Shown here: piece after piece, positions 27,345-36,200 of the stretch
Position numbering within the stretch: the stretch's first letter is position 1
How the letters are laid out: the number at the start of each line of letters is the position of its first letter
Assembly (NCBI GenBank): GCA_024401565.1
Contig: JAKSKU010000010.1
Span: 1-64,000, forward strand
DNA from: Paludibacteraceae bacterium
GTDB taxonomy: Bacteria > Bacteroidota > Bacteroidia > Bacteroidales > Paludibacteraceae
DNA: 64,000 nucleotides
Direction: 5' to 3'
Notes under the pieces: generated by a model
Told to the model about the DNA's origin: nothing
The model's input: the letters and a program-made list of their open reading frames with translations, nothing else
Databases searched by the model: none
Program-made: the position numbers and the translations under genes

Positions 27345-29030
27345 TCAGCACGGATTCTGCTTTTTCATGCTGATCGTTTTATCTTTTATAACTACTACTC
27401 TCTCCATCTTTTTCCTGACAGCGTCGTCGTGCGTGATCCAGATCACAGTTTTGCCCTTCAAATGAGTATCAAGATTGTCGAGTATACGAGACTCCGTCGA
27501 CTCATCAAGGGCTGAGCAGGCTTCATCGAAAATATAGATTTTGCCACGCTGAAGAAGCGAGCGTGCTATAGCTATACGTTGCGCCTGACCTTCACTTAAA
27601 CCGTTGCCTTGCTCAGCGCACGATATATCTAGGTTTTCCTCACGTCCAAACACGAAATCTGCGGCAGCAAGTCGCAAGGCATTCTTCATCTCTTCCTCCG
27701 TTGCGTTTGGATTTCCTAGCAACAAATTCTCTCTTATCGTGCCGCTCATCAGGCTGTTTCCCTGTGGCACGTAACAGAATAGATTTCTATACTGACGGAC
27801 TGGTTTTAATCCTTCGCCACTATCTTGATCGTCGTAAATGCAGACGCTTCCTTTGTCTGGCTCAAGAAGTCCAAGAAGGATTCTTATCAGTGTACTTTTA
27901 CCAGCTCCCGTCTCACCCATAATGGCAACATGTTCGCCAGGCTTAAATGTCTCGCATAGATTATCTATTGTTGGCTTCGGATTGCCAGGATAGGTATACG
28001 AAAGATTCTCGATCCGGATACCATAGTTTTTATCCGGATCACATTGTATCTCACCTTTTTCATCCATTTGTTCAGCTTCGTCTATATCTTTCAGACGGTC
28101 GATTGAAGAAATGGATTGTATGATCTGAGGCAAGAAATGGCTCATGTTCACTATCGGACGCTGCACTTGGTTCACAAGTTGCAAAAATGCCGTCATCATT
28201 CCGTATGTGACAGTGCCAGCCATGATTCCGTACGCTCCCCAGCAAAACGTGACGCTATAGCCAACCATAAAACCAGCCTGTATAAACATGTTGGCTCGTG
28301 TGGTATAGTTGACGCGGGAGATCACCGTCTCCCTGAGCTCATCTTGCCGACAACAGAGCATGGAAATCGAATCGTCTATCCTGTCCATGCAGATTAGCAG
28401 AATGCGTTTCAACAAATGTTCCTGGATATGGCTTTGGATTTCGCCTTCCTGACTGCGCACTCTATCTGTAAGTCGACGCAATCGTCGAAAAAAAAGTTTG
28501 CTGACGATGATTGCCACTGGCATGATGACAAGCAGCACCCAAAGCAGGGATTTTTCAAGAAGAAACAGCACTACAGAGGCACAAATGAGCTGTACACCCG
28601 ACAGCACGATATTAGGGATTTGATCGCAGACGGATATGGAGACAGTGCGTATATCCTCGCTGAGTCTGCTCATCGTATCTCCCGTGTGAAGTCTGTCGCG
28701 TCCGTTCCACTTGCCACGCATCGCCTTTGCAAATATCTTTCTTTGCAGATGATTGGTGATCTCAATACGATTGCGTTCCCTGATACGTCCGTTGACAAGC
28801 GACACCGTCAGCTGTAGCACCACATAGCCTGCAAGAAGCATAGTCCAATGTTGGATGTCGCCCGACACAGCTCCCGTAGCAATATCAACGATATGCTTGC
28901 ATAGATACACAAAAGAGAGCGACAGGGCAATCCTCAGGATTCCTACCGCACAATTCAACGCAATGCGTCGTCGTTCACCGTCGACGCTGCGCCACATCCA
29001 TACAAGAAGATTTATTTCACGACGCCACAT
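27345..29030 (-). CDS. ABC transporter, fused membrane and ATPase domains
   Basis: The 561-residue half-transporter has a six-helix exporter-type membrane domain (about 1-310) and a C-terminal ATPase. Walker A is GETGAGKST, the signature motif is NGLSEGQAQR, Walker B is IYIFDEACSALDE, and the switch His is in WITHDD. No N-terminal C39 peptidase is present, so any leader cleavage would need another enzyme. It is the last gene of a four-gene set with a PqqD-like protein, an S26-peptidase-nucleotidyltransferase fusion and an HprK-like kinase; its start overlaps the pqqD-like gene by 19 bases. This context points to export of a modified peptide or small molecule. Confidence 0.92.
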   Translation of the reverse strand: MWRREINLLVWMWRSVDGERRRIALNCAVGILRIALSLSFVYLCKHIVDIATGAVSGDIQHWTMLLAGYVVLQLTVSLVNGRIRERNRIEITNHLQRKIFAKAMRGKWNGRDRLHTGDTMSRLSEDIRTVSISVCDQIPNIVLSGVQLICASVVLFLLEKSLLWVLLVIMPVAIIVSKLFFRRLRRLTDRVRSQEGEIQSHIQEHLLKRILLICMDRIDDSISMLCCRQDELRETVISRVNYTTRANMFIQAGFMVGYSVTFCWGAYGIMAGTVTYGMMTAFLQLVNQVQRPIVNMSHFLPQIIQSISSIDRLKDIDEAEQMDEKGEIQCDPDKNYGIRIENLSYTYPGNPKPTIDNLCETFKPGEHVAIMGETGAGKSTLIRILLGLLEPDKGSVCIYDDQDSGEGLKPVRQYRNLFCYVPQGNSLMSGTIRENLLLGNPNATEEEMKNALRLAAADFVFGREENLDISCAEQGNGLSEGQAQRIAIARSLLQRGKIYIFDEACSALDESTESRILDNLDTHLKGKTVIWITHDDAVRKKMERVVVIKDKTISMKKQNPC

Positions 29031-29278
29031 CTCTTCATATCGTCAAGAAGACGGTTGACCGACTGCAACGCCTTCTCTTCAGTGATATTGTATACCTCAC
29101 AAGTCTTCTTTGCAATATCTTGGGCTTCAAATTCAGCGTCACCCATTGCATCCCACATAAAAGCCGCAGTTTCATTCAGCACAAGCATCTTGTTGACGTC
29201 GATGCTCTCCACTCCTGTGGCAATAATGACCTTTTCACCGCAGATATCTCTTAGTTCATATCCTTTTTGTTTCTTCAT
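29012..29278 (-). CDS. PqqD-like peptide-binding protein (RRE)
   Basis: The start at 29278 gives an 88-residue protein, MKKQKGYELRDICGEKVII onwards; the frame is open upstream but that part overlaps the previous gene out of its family's range. The pattern VNKMLVLNETAAFMWDAM followed by a helical C-terminus (EALQSVNRLLDDMKRCGVVK type) is that of PqqD-like proteins. These winged-helix RiPP recognition elements bind leader peptides and present them to modifying enzymes. It lies 11 bases after the S26-nucleotidyltransferase gene and overlaps the ABC transporter gene. The family match is good; which peptide it binds is inference. Confidence 0.85.
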   Translation of the reverse strand: MKKQKGYELRDICGEKVIIATGVESIDVNKMLVLNETAAFMWDAMGDAEFEAQDIAKKTCEVYNITEEKALQSVNRLLDDMKRCGVVK

Positions 29279-29289
29279 GACTGTATCTT

Positions 29290-30882
29290 TTATGAATTCT
29301 TTCCAAATAGTTTCCTCTTCGTTCTTTCTGTCCCGTATTCGACCAAAAGAGCGAACGCATAAAGTGATTCCACACCTATTGCAGGATACATTTTGACCGT
29401 ATTCATCACCATATAGCACAATGAAATCATTTTTCTCACCACCCAGTGACGATTTGTCTTTCTTTTGTAATAAGATTTACGGAAATTTCCGCCTTCCAGT
29501 ATCATTTCCCATACCTTCTGTGCAATCTCCCCATATTTCTCAGAATAACATGGCATCTCCTCCTTAGGTAAGCCAAACTTATTGACAGCAAGCCAACCTA
29601 TGATCTGCCATCCACGGAGCATCTTATAGTCACGCAGATCTCGGGATAGTTTTTCAGTGTCGATCTTGCCGTATGCGTCGTGCAGCAACACACACAAGTC
29701 GCAAATATGACGGAATCCAATACCGCTAGTGAGGAAATGGTGCCAAAGATGGAAGAATGTATAAAGTGAATTAAACTGTCGTGGCGGCACATTCACCTCT
29801 TTACCCAGAATCATCACCTTATCGCAAGACTCCGGCTTCAGCCAAGCTTCCGAATCCTTGATATAACGCTCTCTTACAGAAAAATAATGATGACGTTCGG
29901 TAATTCTATGTATCTCTATTGGAATGTTTCCATAATGTGCATGCGCATGCTTAGGACTCTCCAGATTCTGATCCAGGCCATCCTCTCCGACAAGTTCTGC
30001 TATACATTTGGTGGCACGTTCACAATTATCCCTGCCGACATAAACGTCAATATCTCCACACTGTCGCAGTATAGGATTAGGATAACGTGCGGCTGTGCCC
30101 TGCCCTTTCAATAGCACCGCATGTATTCCATGAGATTGGAAAAGTTCCATTATGCGGATGGCGACGGTATTGAGTTTCTCATGTGTCAGTAGAGACTTTC
30201 TTAGTTTTGCTGTCAGGTCGTCGCAAACCTCTTTAGTCGGTTTCATATTATCAGGCAGACGTCTGATAGCATCGATAGCGAGCCCCATCAGTGTCTGACG
30301 TTTAGCCAAGTCGAGCACAGCATTCCAACGTATGCCTCTATTCGCTATTATCTCTTCCGCTTTTTCCGTGGACTCTCCCCAAAGAGAGATGCGCGTAAGA
30401 GCAAGTAGCAGAGCCTCTTCTGCCTCAGTCGGTGTGATGCGTGAAAGATCCTTGAACGACCAAAATAGCATATTGTGCAGAGCCAGACAATAGCGACGCA
30501 CAACAAGTGGCAAATGCATCCATATCCATGAATAGAGTCTGTAGGCCAAACTGTCCGCGCTTTCTATCTTATCCCTACCCTTGCGGATAAAACCAACCGC
30601 TTTGCCATGGATATCGTCGACGTTGCATTTCTCGCAACTCATATTGCCGTCACCCATCAGCGTCACATCATCACCGTCGACCCTCACCACACGATGCGCC
30701 ACATGACGGTCTGCAGCCGGAGTTGCAAACACCACGTCTCCCACATTAATGGAATCCACAGGAGCAAGAACAATCTTGTCGCGTTCATGCACCAAATAAG
30801 GACGCATGCTGTTGCCGCGCCCAACAATGCTGACCGTACGACCTTGTCGCAATAACTCTATGGCAAAATCTGTTTCTTTCAT
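29290..30882 (-). CDS. S26-type peptidase fused to a NTP_transf_5 nucleotidyltransferase
   Basis: The ATG at 30882 (MKETDFAIELL) is preferred to an upstream TTG overlapping the previous stop codon. The 530-residue protein has two parts. Residues 1-105 form an S24/S26 signal-peptidase-like domain with GNSMRP (Ser25) and AHRVV (His63), the Ser-His arrangement of SipW/Sec11-type enzymes, but with no N-terminal membrane anchor. From about residue 150 to the end it matches the NTP_transf_5 family of uncharacterised nucleotidyltransferases, with VLLKGQGTAARYP and CGDIDVYV carrying the paired acidic residues. Both domains occur as separate genes in peptide-tailoring clusters; their fusion here links cleavage with nucleotidyl transfer. 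Function is inferred from domains and context. Confidence 0.8.
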   Translation of the reverse strand: MKETDFAIELLRQGRTVSIVGRGNSMRPYLVHERDKIVLAPVDSINVGDVVFATPAADRHVAHRVVRVDGDDVTLMGDGNMSCEKCNVDDIHGKAVGFIRKGRDKIESADSLAYRLYSWIWMHLPLVVRRYCLALHNMLFWSFKDLSRITPTEAEEALLLALTRISLWGESTEKAEEIIANRGIRWNAVLDLAKRQTLMGLAIDAIRRLPDNMKPTKEVCDDLTAKLRKSLLTHEKLNTVAIRIMELFQSHGIHAVLLKGQGTAARYPNPILRQCGDIDVYVGRDNCERATKCIAELVGEDGLDQNLESPKHAHAHYGNIPIEIHRITERHHYFSVRERYIKDSEAWLKPESCDKVMILGKEVNVPPRQFNSLYTFFHLWHHFLTSGIGFRHICDLCVLLHDAYGKIDTEKLSRDLRDYKMLRGWQIIGWLAVNKFGLPKEEMPCYSEKYGEIAQKVWEMILEGGNFRKSYYKRKTNRHWVVRKMISLCYMVMNTVKMYPAIGVESLYAFALLVEYGTERTKRKLFGKNS

Positions 30883-30899
30883 ATCAGTTGACCTATACG

Positions 30900-31787
30900 T
30901 CAATTACTTATTGCATTATGGCATACCACTGCGCTTTCTGGATCTGCAGTGCAATGCAAAATATAATTGTCGACCTGGGAACAGACCGCAGAGACTGTGT
31001 CGCAGATGCCAAGGTGCTTCTCCTTATCACATCGCAAAACGGAGCAGGATGACAACAGATGGTTGAAGCCGACCAGTTTAGCCACCTTCTCCACATAGTT
31101 TGCAGTATGCCGATCTATCTTGGTGACGGCAGCCAATTTTGCCTTCACCTGTCTATAGCAGGGTGTCTTGCCGCTCCACGGTGTGCCATATATCCAGACA
31201 GCACCGTCTACAACACGCACTGCAGGGTTATCATCGTTCATCAAGTCGCAACCAGGAATTGTCTTCAGCCAGTTTTGCGTCTGCGTGCTTTTGCCTGTGC
31301 CGCTACGAGCCACGAAAGCATAGCCCTTCTCATCATGACGCACCACAGAAGCGTGTATCAAAATTGTATGTCGACGTGCGCCAGCAAAGGCATATGCAAG
31401 CATCATGGCATTGTTCAATCCAAATTGACGCATTTTTTCATTTCCATAGACACGGCATCTATCCACGCTGAAATCGTGGTTGCCATGCATCACCGCACAC
31501 ACGTCACCTTTTATATTCTTTATGACAAATTGATAGCTTCCATCATGGAATCTGTTCACCACTATATCCCCGTTCAGTGTCTGCTCGACAGAATTGTATT
31601 CACACTCTTTCTCAGGCAACGTCGGCAACTGCTGATCCACAGTCATTTCCAATAATGGTTCGCTATTTGTATCCGCAACACAGAAATTTTGGAATGAAGG
31701 CAGCATATCCATACCCGATGTCCCGTCTGATTCGGAGAAACAGACAGTCACCTTCCATTCCGCTATGTCGAATATATATGATTGCAT
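30900..31787 (-). CDS. HprK-like kinase (HPr kinase-related)
   Basis: The start at 31787 (MQSYIFDIAEW) gives 295 residues. The C-terminal half resembles the catalytic domain of HPr kinase/phosphorylase: Walker A ARSGTGKST at 160-168, DLMNDDNPAV at 181-190, and GTPWSGK at 201-207. The N-terminal domain differs from true HprK, and the protein does not look like the Ser46-HPr kinase. Such HprK-related proteins accompany PqqD-like and nucleotidyltransferase genes in HPr-rel-A type and lasso-peptide clusters, where one group phosphorylates the peptide. It is the first gene of the four-gene set and lies directly after the terminator of the 41-residue peptide gene. Confidence 0.82.
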   Translation of the reverse strand: MQSYIFDIAEWKVTVCFSESDGTSGMDMLPSFQNFCVADTNSEPLLEMTVDQQLPTLPEKECEYNSVEQTLNGDIVVNRFHDGSYQFVIKNIKGDVCAVMHGNHDFSVDRCRVYGNEKMRQFGLNNAMMLAYAFAGARRHTILIHASVVRHDEKGYAFVARSGTGKSTQTQNWLKTIPGCDLMNDDNPAVRVVDGAVWIYGTPWSGKTPCYRQVKAKLAAVTKIDRHTANYVEKVAKLVGFNHLLSSCSVLRCDKEKHLGICDTVSAVCSQVDNYILHCTADPESAVVCHNAISN

Positions 31788-31817
31788 TATGATAAATCTT
31801 ACCCTATTTAACGCATA

Positions 31818-31825
31818 CAAAGATA
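31818..31825 (-). promoter_or_regulatory. -7 box before the HprK-like gene
   Basis: TATCTTTG on the minus strand fits TAnnTTTG exactly and lies 31 bases before the chosen start codon, between it and the upstream terminator. The upstream box is weak. It suggests the four tailoring genes have their own transcript. Confidence 0.45.
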
Positions 31826-31856
31826 ATGAATTTTAGATAATACATTTCCTCAGCAT

Positions 31857-31890
31857 AAAAATCCCTTGAAAGCGGATGCTTTCAAGGGAT
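31857..31890 (-). terminator. Rho-independent terminator after peptide gene 1
   Basis: ATCCCTTGAAAGC and GCTTTCAAGGGAT form a perfect 13-bp stem around a 4-nt loop (31861-31890), followed on the minus strand by five T. The identical hairpin occurs at 37311-37340 after the second peptide gene. Confidence 0.9.
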
Positions 31891-31933
31891 ATGTTCGTCA
31901 TCTGCTATATGCAAATGATTGTTTCAAATTTTG

Positions 31934-32059
31934 TCAATCATCAAGGTCTTCATCTACATCTCCAAATCCAGGGCCTTCAAATGAACTTCCGAGAATATCC
32001 TGAGACTCAAGAACTACCTCTTCTAGAGTAGGTTCTATAAATTCCTTTTTGCTTGCCAT
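31934..32059 (-). CDS. 41-residue acidic peptide, copy 1 (possible RiPP precursor)
   Basis: This short gene begins MASKKEFIEPTLEEVVLES and ends GSSFEGPGFGDVDEDLDD. Its ATG follows the stop codon of the upstream secreted-protein gene by one base (TAAtATG), so translation is probably coupled. The N-terminal half has F-x-x-P-x-L, like the YxxPxL motif that PqqD-like domains bind in lasso-peptide leaders; the C-terminal half is Gly-rich and acidic with no Cys. A second copy (37384-37509) differs at only three residues. Short Bacteroidales proteins with this kind of start are common and mostly unexplained. The precursor role is inferred from the motif and from the tailoring genes directly downstream. 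Confidence 0.7.
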   Translation of the reverse strand: MASKKEFIEPTLEEVVLESQDILGSSFEGPGFGDVDEDLDD

Positions 32060-32060
32060 A

Positions 32061-33248
32061 TTACTTATTGGTTTTAATTACTTTCTTGCCATTAACAATA
32101 TAGATTCCAGTAGGAACATTGTCAAGACTATTTAGTCTAACACCATTGATAGTGAAAATACCAACATTGTCGTTAACATCATCAAATGAAGGTGCTTCAT
32201 CAATGTCCTCACCAAGAACCATAATATTGAATTTTAACGCTCTTGTCTCTGCATCGATTGTATGACCTCCATGACCATATCCTATGGATTCCGCATGCAT
32301 ATACCATTTATTTGGTTTAAGCGTTGCAGATGATCCTGAACGATAACTGATATTTCCACTTGATGCTATGTAATAATTGTTATCACCCTTCTTTAGTTCC
32401 ATATTATTATAGATACCGATCAAGGTATATACAGTACGAGAAGTTGAAAACTCCACATAATCAGCTTTGTCTGAACTCTCCAGAGTCGTATTCTCTGCTA
32501 CAATTACATTAGAACCAGATTTCTTAGGACGAATCAAGTATGGCACATTTGAAATGGTTTTGCCTGATTTGATAGGTGATATGATCATAATCAGATCATC
32601 ACTACCATCCAATTGGGCATCTCCATTTGTATCCTTAGTTGGGCAAATCGTAAATATCTCAGCTACATCAAAATCAGTGTATTTTGTAGCGTCAATTGCG
32701 AATGGTACAAATAGAGGCTGCCATGCCTTATTTTCTATAACTGTTGTGCTGAAGTTACGAGTATAAGTAATCTTCTTAGCCTTTACATCATACGGATTTG
32801 AGTAGGCAACAGCATCTGTCAACACGATATCATCGGCATACCAGTTGCCGTTAGCATCCTTGCCAATTACATTTGCTGGAAGTGTAACACCTGCTGTTTC
32901 TGTGTCGTAATCAACATACATCAACTGGTTTGGTTCAAGTGACTTAGCCTTGCCAGTAATATCAGTCCAAGTAGCAGTACCAGATGTTTGAGATGTACCA
33001 CCAACAGTTTCATAAGACAAGCTTTTCACTGAGATTTCAGGCACTTCTGAAAACATGATTGTTTCGAAACCGCCATCGACAGCACCATTCCTTGAATGAA
33101 CTGACAGGCTTGGCTCGTCATCAACCATGATGTCCACTACATCATCAAGGCTGAACACCTTTGTGTCTCCGTCCGCCGTGATTCCCGTTATCTTGTTCGC
33201 CATAGCGTATAACGGAAGAAGAGACATTATAATTAAGAACTTCCTCAT
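32061..33248 (-). CDS. Secreted protein with a C-terminal domain shared with the 1,233-residue protein
   Basis: The 395-residue protein has a signal peptide (MRKFLIIMSLLPLYAMA) and a short N-terminal strand region, KITGITADGDTKVFSLDD. From about residue 77 (SLSYETVGGTSQ) to the end it is a close copy of the last 325 residues of the protein at 37511-41212. The tail, NGVRLNSLD then GIYIVNGKKVIKTNK, is the short form of end seen on many Bacteroidales surface proteins and is reminiscent of type IX secretion sorting tails. No enzymatic motif is visible. It is 33 bases after the BspA-like gene and directly before peptide gene 1, so the three probably form one operon. Confidence 0.8.
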   Translation of the reverse strand: MRKFLIIMSLLPLYAMANKITGITADGDTKVFSLDDVVDIMVDDEPSLSVHSRNGAVDGGFETIMFSEVPEISVKSLSYETVGGTSQTSGTATWTDITGKAKSLEPNQLMYVDYDTETAGVTLPANVIGKDANGNWYADDIVLTDAVAYSNPYDVKAKKITYTRNFSTTVIENKAWQPLFVPFAIDATKYTDFDVAEIFTICPTKDTNGDAQLDGSDDLIMIISPIKSGKTISNVPYLIRPKKSGSNVIVAENTTLESSDKADYVEFSTSRTVYTLIGIYNNMELKKGDNNYYIASSGNISYRSGSSATLKPNKWYMHAESIGYGHGGHTIDAETRALKFNIMVLGEDIDEAPSFDDVNDNVGIFTINGVRLNSLDNVPTGIYIVNGKKVIKTNK

Positions 33249-33281
33249 TGTCTTAAAATTTTAATAAATGAAATCCTTGTT

Positions 33282-36200
33282 TTAGTAGTAGTACTCAATT
33301 GTCCAAGTTCCTGGGAAAGAAGATTCAACCTTACCCTTCAAACTTACTGGCACACGTGCTGTCTTAAAGCTCGAGCAACCATAGCATACATTTGGTCCGA
33401 TATAAGTCACCGATTTAGGGATTTCGAGGCCTCTGAGGCCTGTGCAACCATCGAATGCATAGCTTTCAATTGAAGTTACCGAATTAGGGATTACTATGTT
33501 TATAAGGCTTTCGCATCCACTGAATGCAAACTCTCGGATTGAAGTTACTGAGTTAGGGATTCCGATGCTTTGGAGTTTTGTGCAACCACTGAATACCTCC
33601 TTTTCGATTGTAGTTACCGAGTTAGGAATTTCGATGCTTGTGAGTCTTGTGCAACCTTTGAATGCCCCAGAACCTATTGAAGTTACTGAGTTAGGGATTT
33701 CGATGCTTGTGAGTCTTGTGCATCCACTGAATGCAACCTCTCCGATTGTAGTTACCGAATTCGGGATATTGATACTTGTAAGATTTGTGCAATTTTGGAA
33801 TGCATACTTTCCGATTGAAGTTACCGAGTTACCAATGACTACGCTTGTGAGGCTTGTGCATTTAAAAAATGCAAACTCTCTGATTGAAGTTACCGAATTA
33901 GGAATTTCGATGCTTGTAAGGCTTGTGCAATTTTGGAATGCTTCATATCCGATTGAAGTTACGGTGTTAGGGATTTCGACGCTTGCAAGGTATTCGCAAC
34001 TAAGGAATGCCTTATAGATTGAAGTTACTACATACACCTTTCCGTCATACAACACATGCGAAGGAATTTTTACCTGTCTTGCTCCGTCATTTATAATGCC
34101 ATTAACCTCTGCCGTCATTTTTGTTTTGTCGTACGAGAACTTCAAGCCTGTTTGGTCGGGAGAAACATACCACTTAATTTCACAATTTGATGGGAATGCA
34201 GATTCAACCTTACCATTCAATCTTGATGGCACAAATGCTGTATTTAATTTCAAGCATCCATAGAAAGCATTTTCTCCGATTGAAGTTACTGACTCAGGAA
34301 TTACGATACTTGTAAGTGGGCTAAGGGCGAAAGCTCCATCTCCGATAGTTGTTACCGAGTTAGGAATTTCGATGCTTGTAAGACCTGCGCACATTGAGAA
34401 TGCTATATTGCCTATTGAAGTTACCGTGTTAGGGATTACGATGCTTGTAAGGTTATTACTAGACAAAAATGCACTCTCGCCAATTGAAGTTACAACATAC
34501 TCTTTACCACCATACAATACTACAGAAGGTATTATAACTTCGGTTACCGTCTTATTTTCAAATCCAGTCACACTTGCAGTCATTGTTGCTTCATCGTACT
34601 TGAAAGTCAAGCCTGTCAATGGGTCATACCACACAATTTCGCAAGTTGATGGGAATGCATTATTTCCAAGTTCACAACCCAATGGCACACGTGCTGTCTT
34701 TAGGTTCCGACAATCCGCAAACGCACTACTTCCGATTTTCTTTACCGAACTTGGTATTTCGATGCTTGTCAAGTTTACACAATATAAAAATGACTGTTCG
34801 GCGATAGAAGTTACCGAATTGGGGATCTCAATACTTGAGTAACTGGCATATGTAAATGCATTAAACTTGATTGAAGTTACATCGTATATGACACCATTAT
34901 ACACAACTTGCGATGGTATTTTGATCTCTGATGAATCACCATAATTCTTTATACCACTGACACTTGCAGTATTGAATTCATTATTGTACGAGAACTTCAA
35001 GCCTGTTTGGTCGGCAGAAGCATACCACACAATTTCGCAAGTTGATGGGAATGCAGATTCAACCTTACCCTTCAAACTTACCGGCACACGTGCTGTCTTT
35101 AGGCTTGTGCAGACATAGAATGCTTTCTCTCCGATAAAAGTAACCGAATTAGGAATTTCGATGCTTGTGAGGCTTTCGCAACCTAAGAATGTATAATTTC
35201 CGATTCTAGTTACCGAGTTACCAATGACTACGCTTGTGAGGCTTTTGCAACCTGAGAATGCATCCTCTCCGATTGAAGTTACCGAGTTAGGAATTTCGAT
35301 GCTTGTGAGGTTTGTGCATCCACTGAATGCATCCTCTCCGATTTTAGTTACCGAGTTAGGAATTTCGATGTTTGTGAGGTTTGTGCAACCTGAGAAGGCA
35401 TAATCAGCGATTATAGTAACCGAGTTAGGAATTTCAATGCTTGTAAGGCTTGTGCAAGCATTGAATGCACCCTCTCCGATTTCAGTTACCGAATTAGGGA
35501 TTTTAACGCTTGTAAGACCTTCGCAATAACAGAATGCCTTTGTTCCGATTGTAGTTACCGAGTTACCAATGACTACGCTTGTGAGGCTTTTGCAACCTGA
35601 GAATGCATCCTCTCCGATTGAAGTTACCGAGTTAGGAATTTCGATGCTTGTGAGACTTACACAATTCTCGAATGCATCCTTTCCGATTGAAGTTACATCA
35701 TACTCCTTACCGCCATAAAATACTTTTGAAGGTATTTCTACTGAAGTCACATCCTTATTATAAACTCCAGTCACACTTGCTGTCTTATTTGTGTTATCAT
35801 ACATAAACTTCAAGCCTGTTTCTTCGACAGGAATGGCATACCACTCAATCACGCAAGTTGATGGGAAAGTATTTGAAGGTATCTTACCCTTCAAACTTAC
35901 CGGCACACGTGCTGTCTTTAGGTTGTCGCAATCCTCGAATGCAGAAGCTCCGATTGAAGTTACCGAATTAGGGATATTGATGCTTGTTAGGCTTATGCAG
36001 TTAACGAATGCAGACTCTCCGATTGAAGTTACCGATTCAGGTATTTCGATACTTGTGAGGCTAGTGCACCACGTGAATGCAGACTCTCCGATTGAAGTTA
36101 CCGATTCAGGTATTTCGATACTTGTGAGGCTAGTGCACCAAGCAAATGCAGTCCTTCCAATTTCTGTTACCGAGTTAGGTATTACGACACTTGTGAGGCT

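Noticed and set aside
27166-27351. 61-codon minus-strand frame upstream of dut
   Set aside because: It has low-complexity hydrophobic and aromatic content, overlaps the 3' end of the ABC transporter gene and shows no family features.
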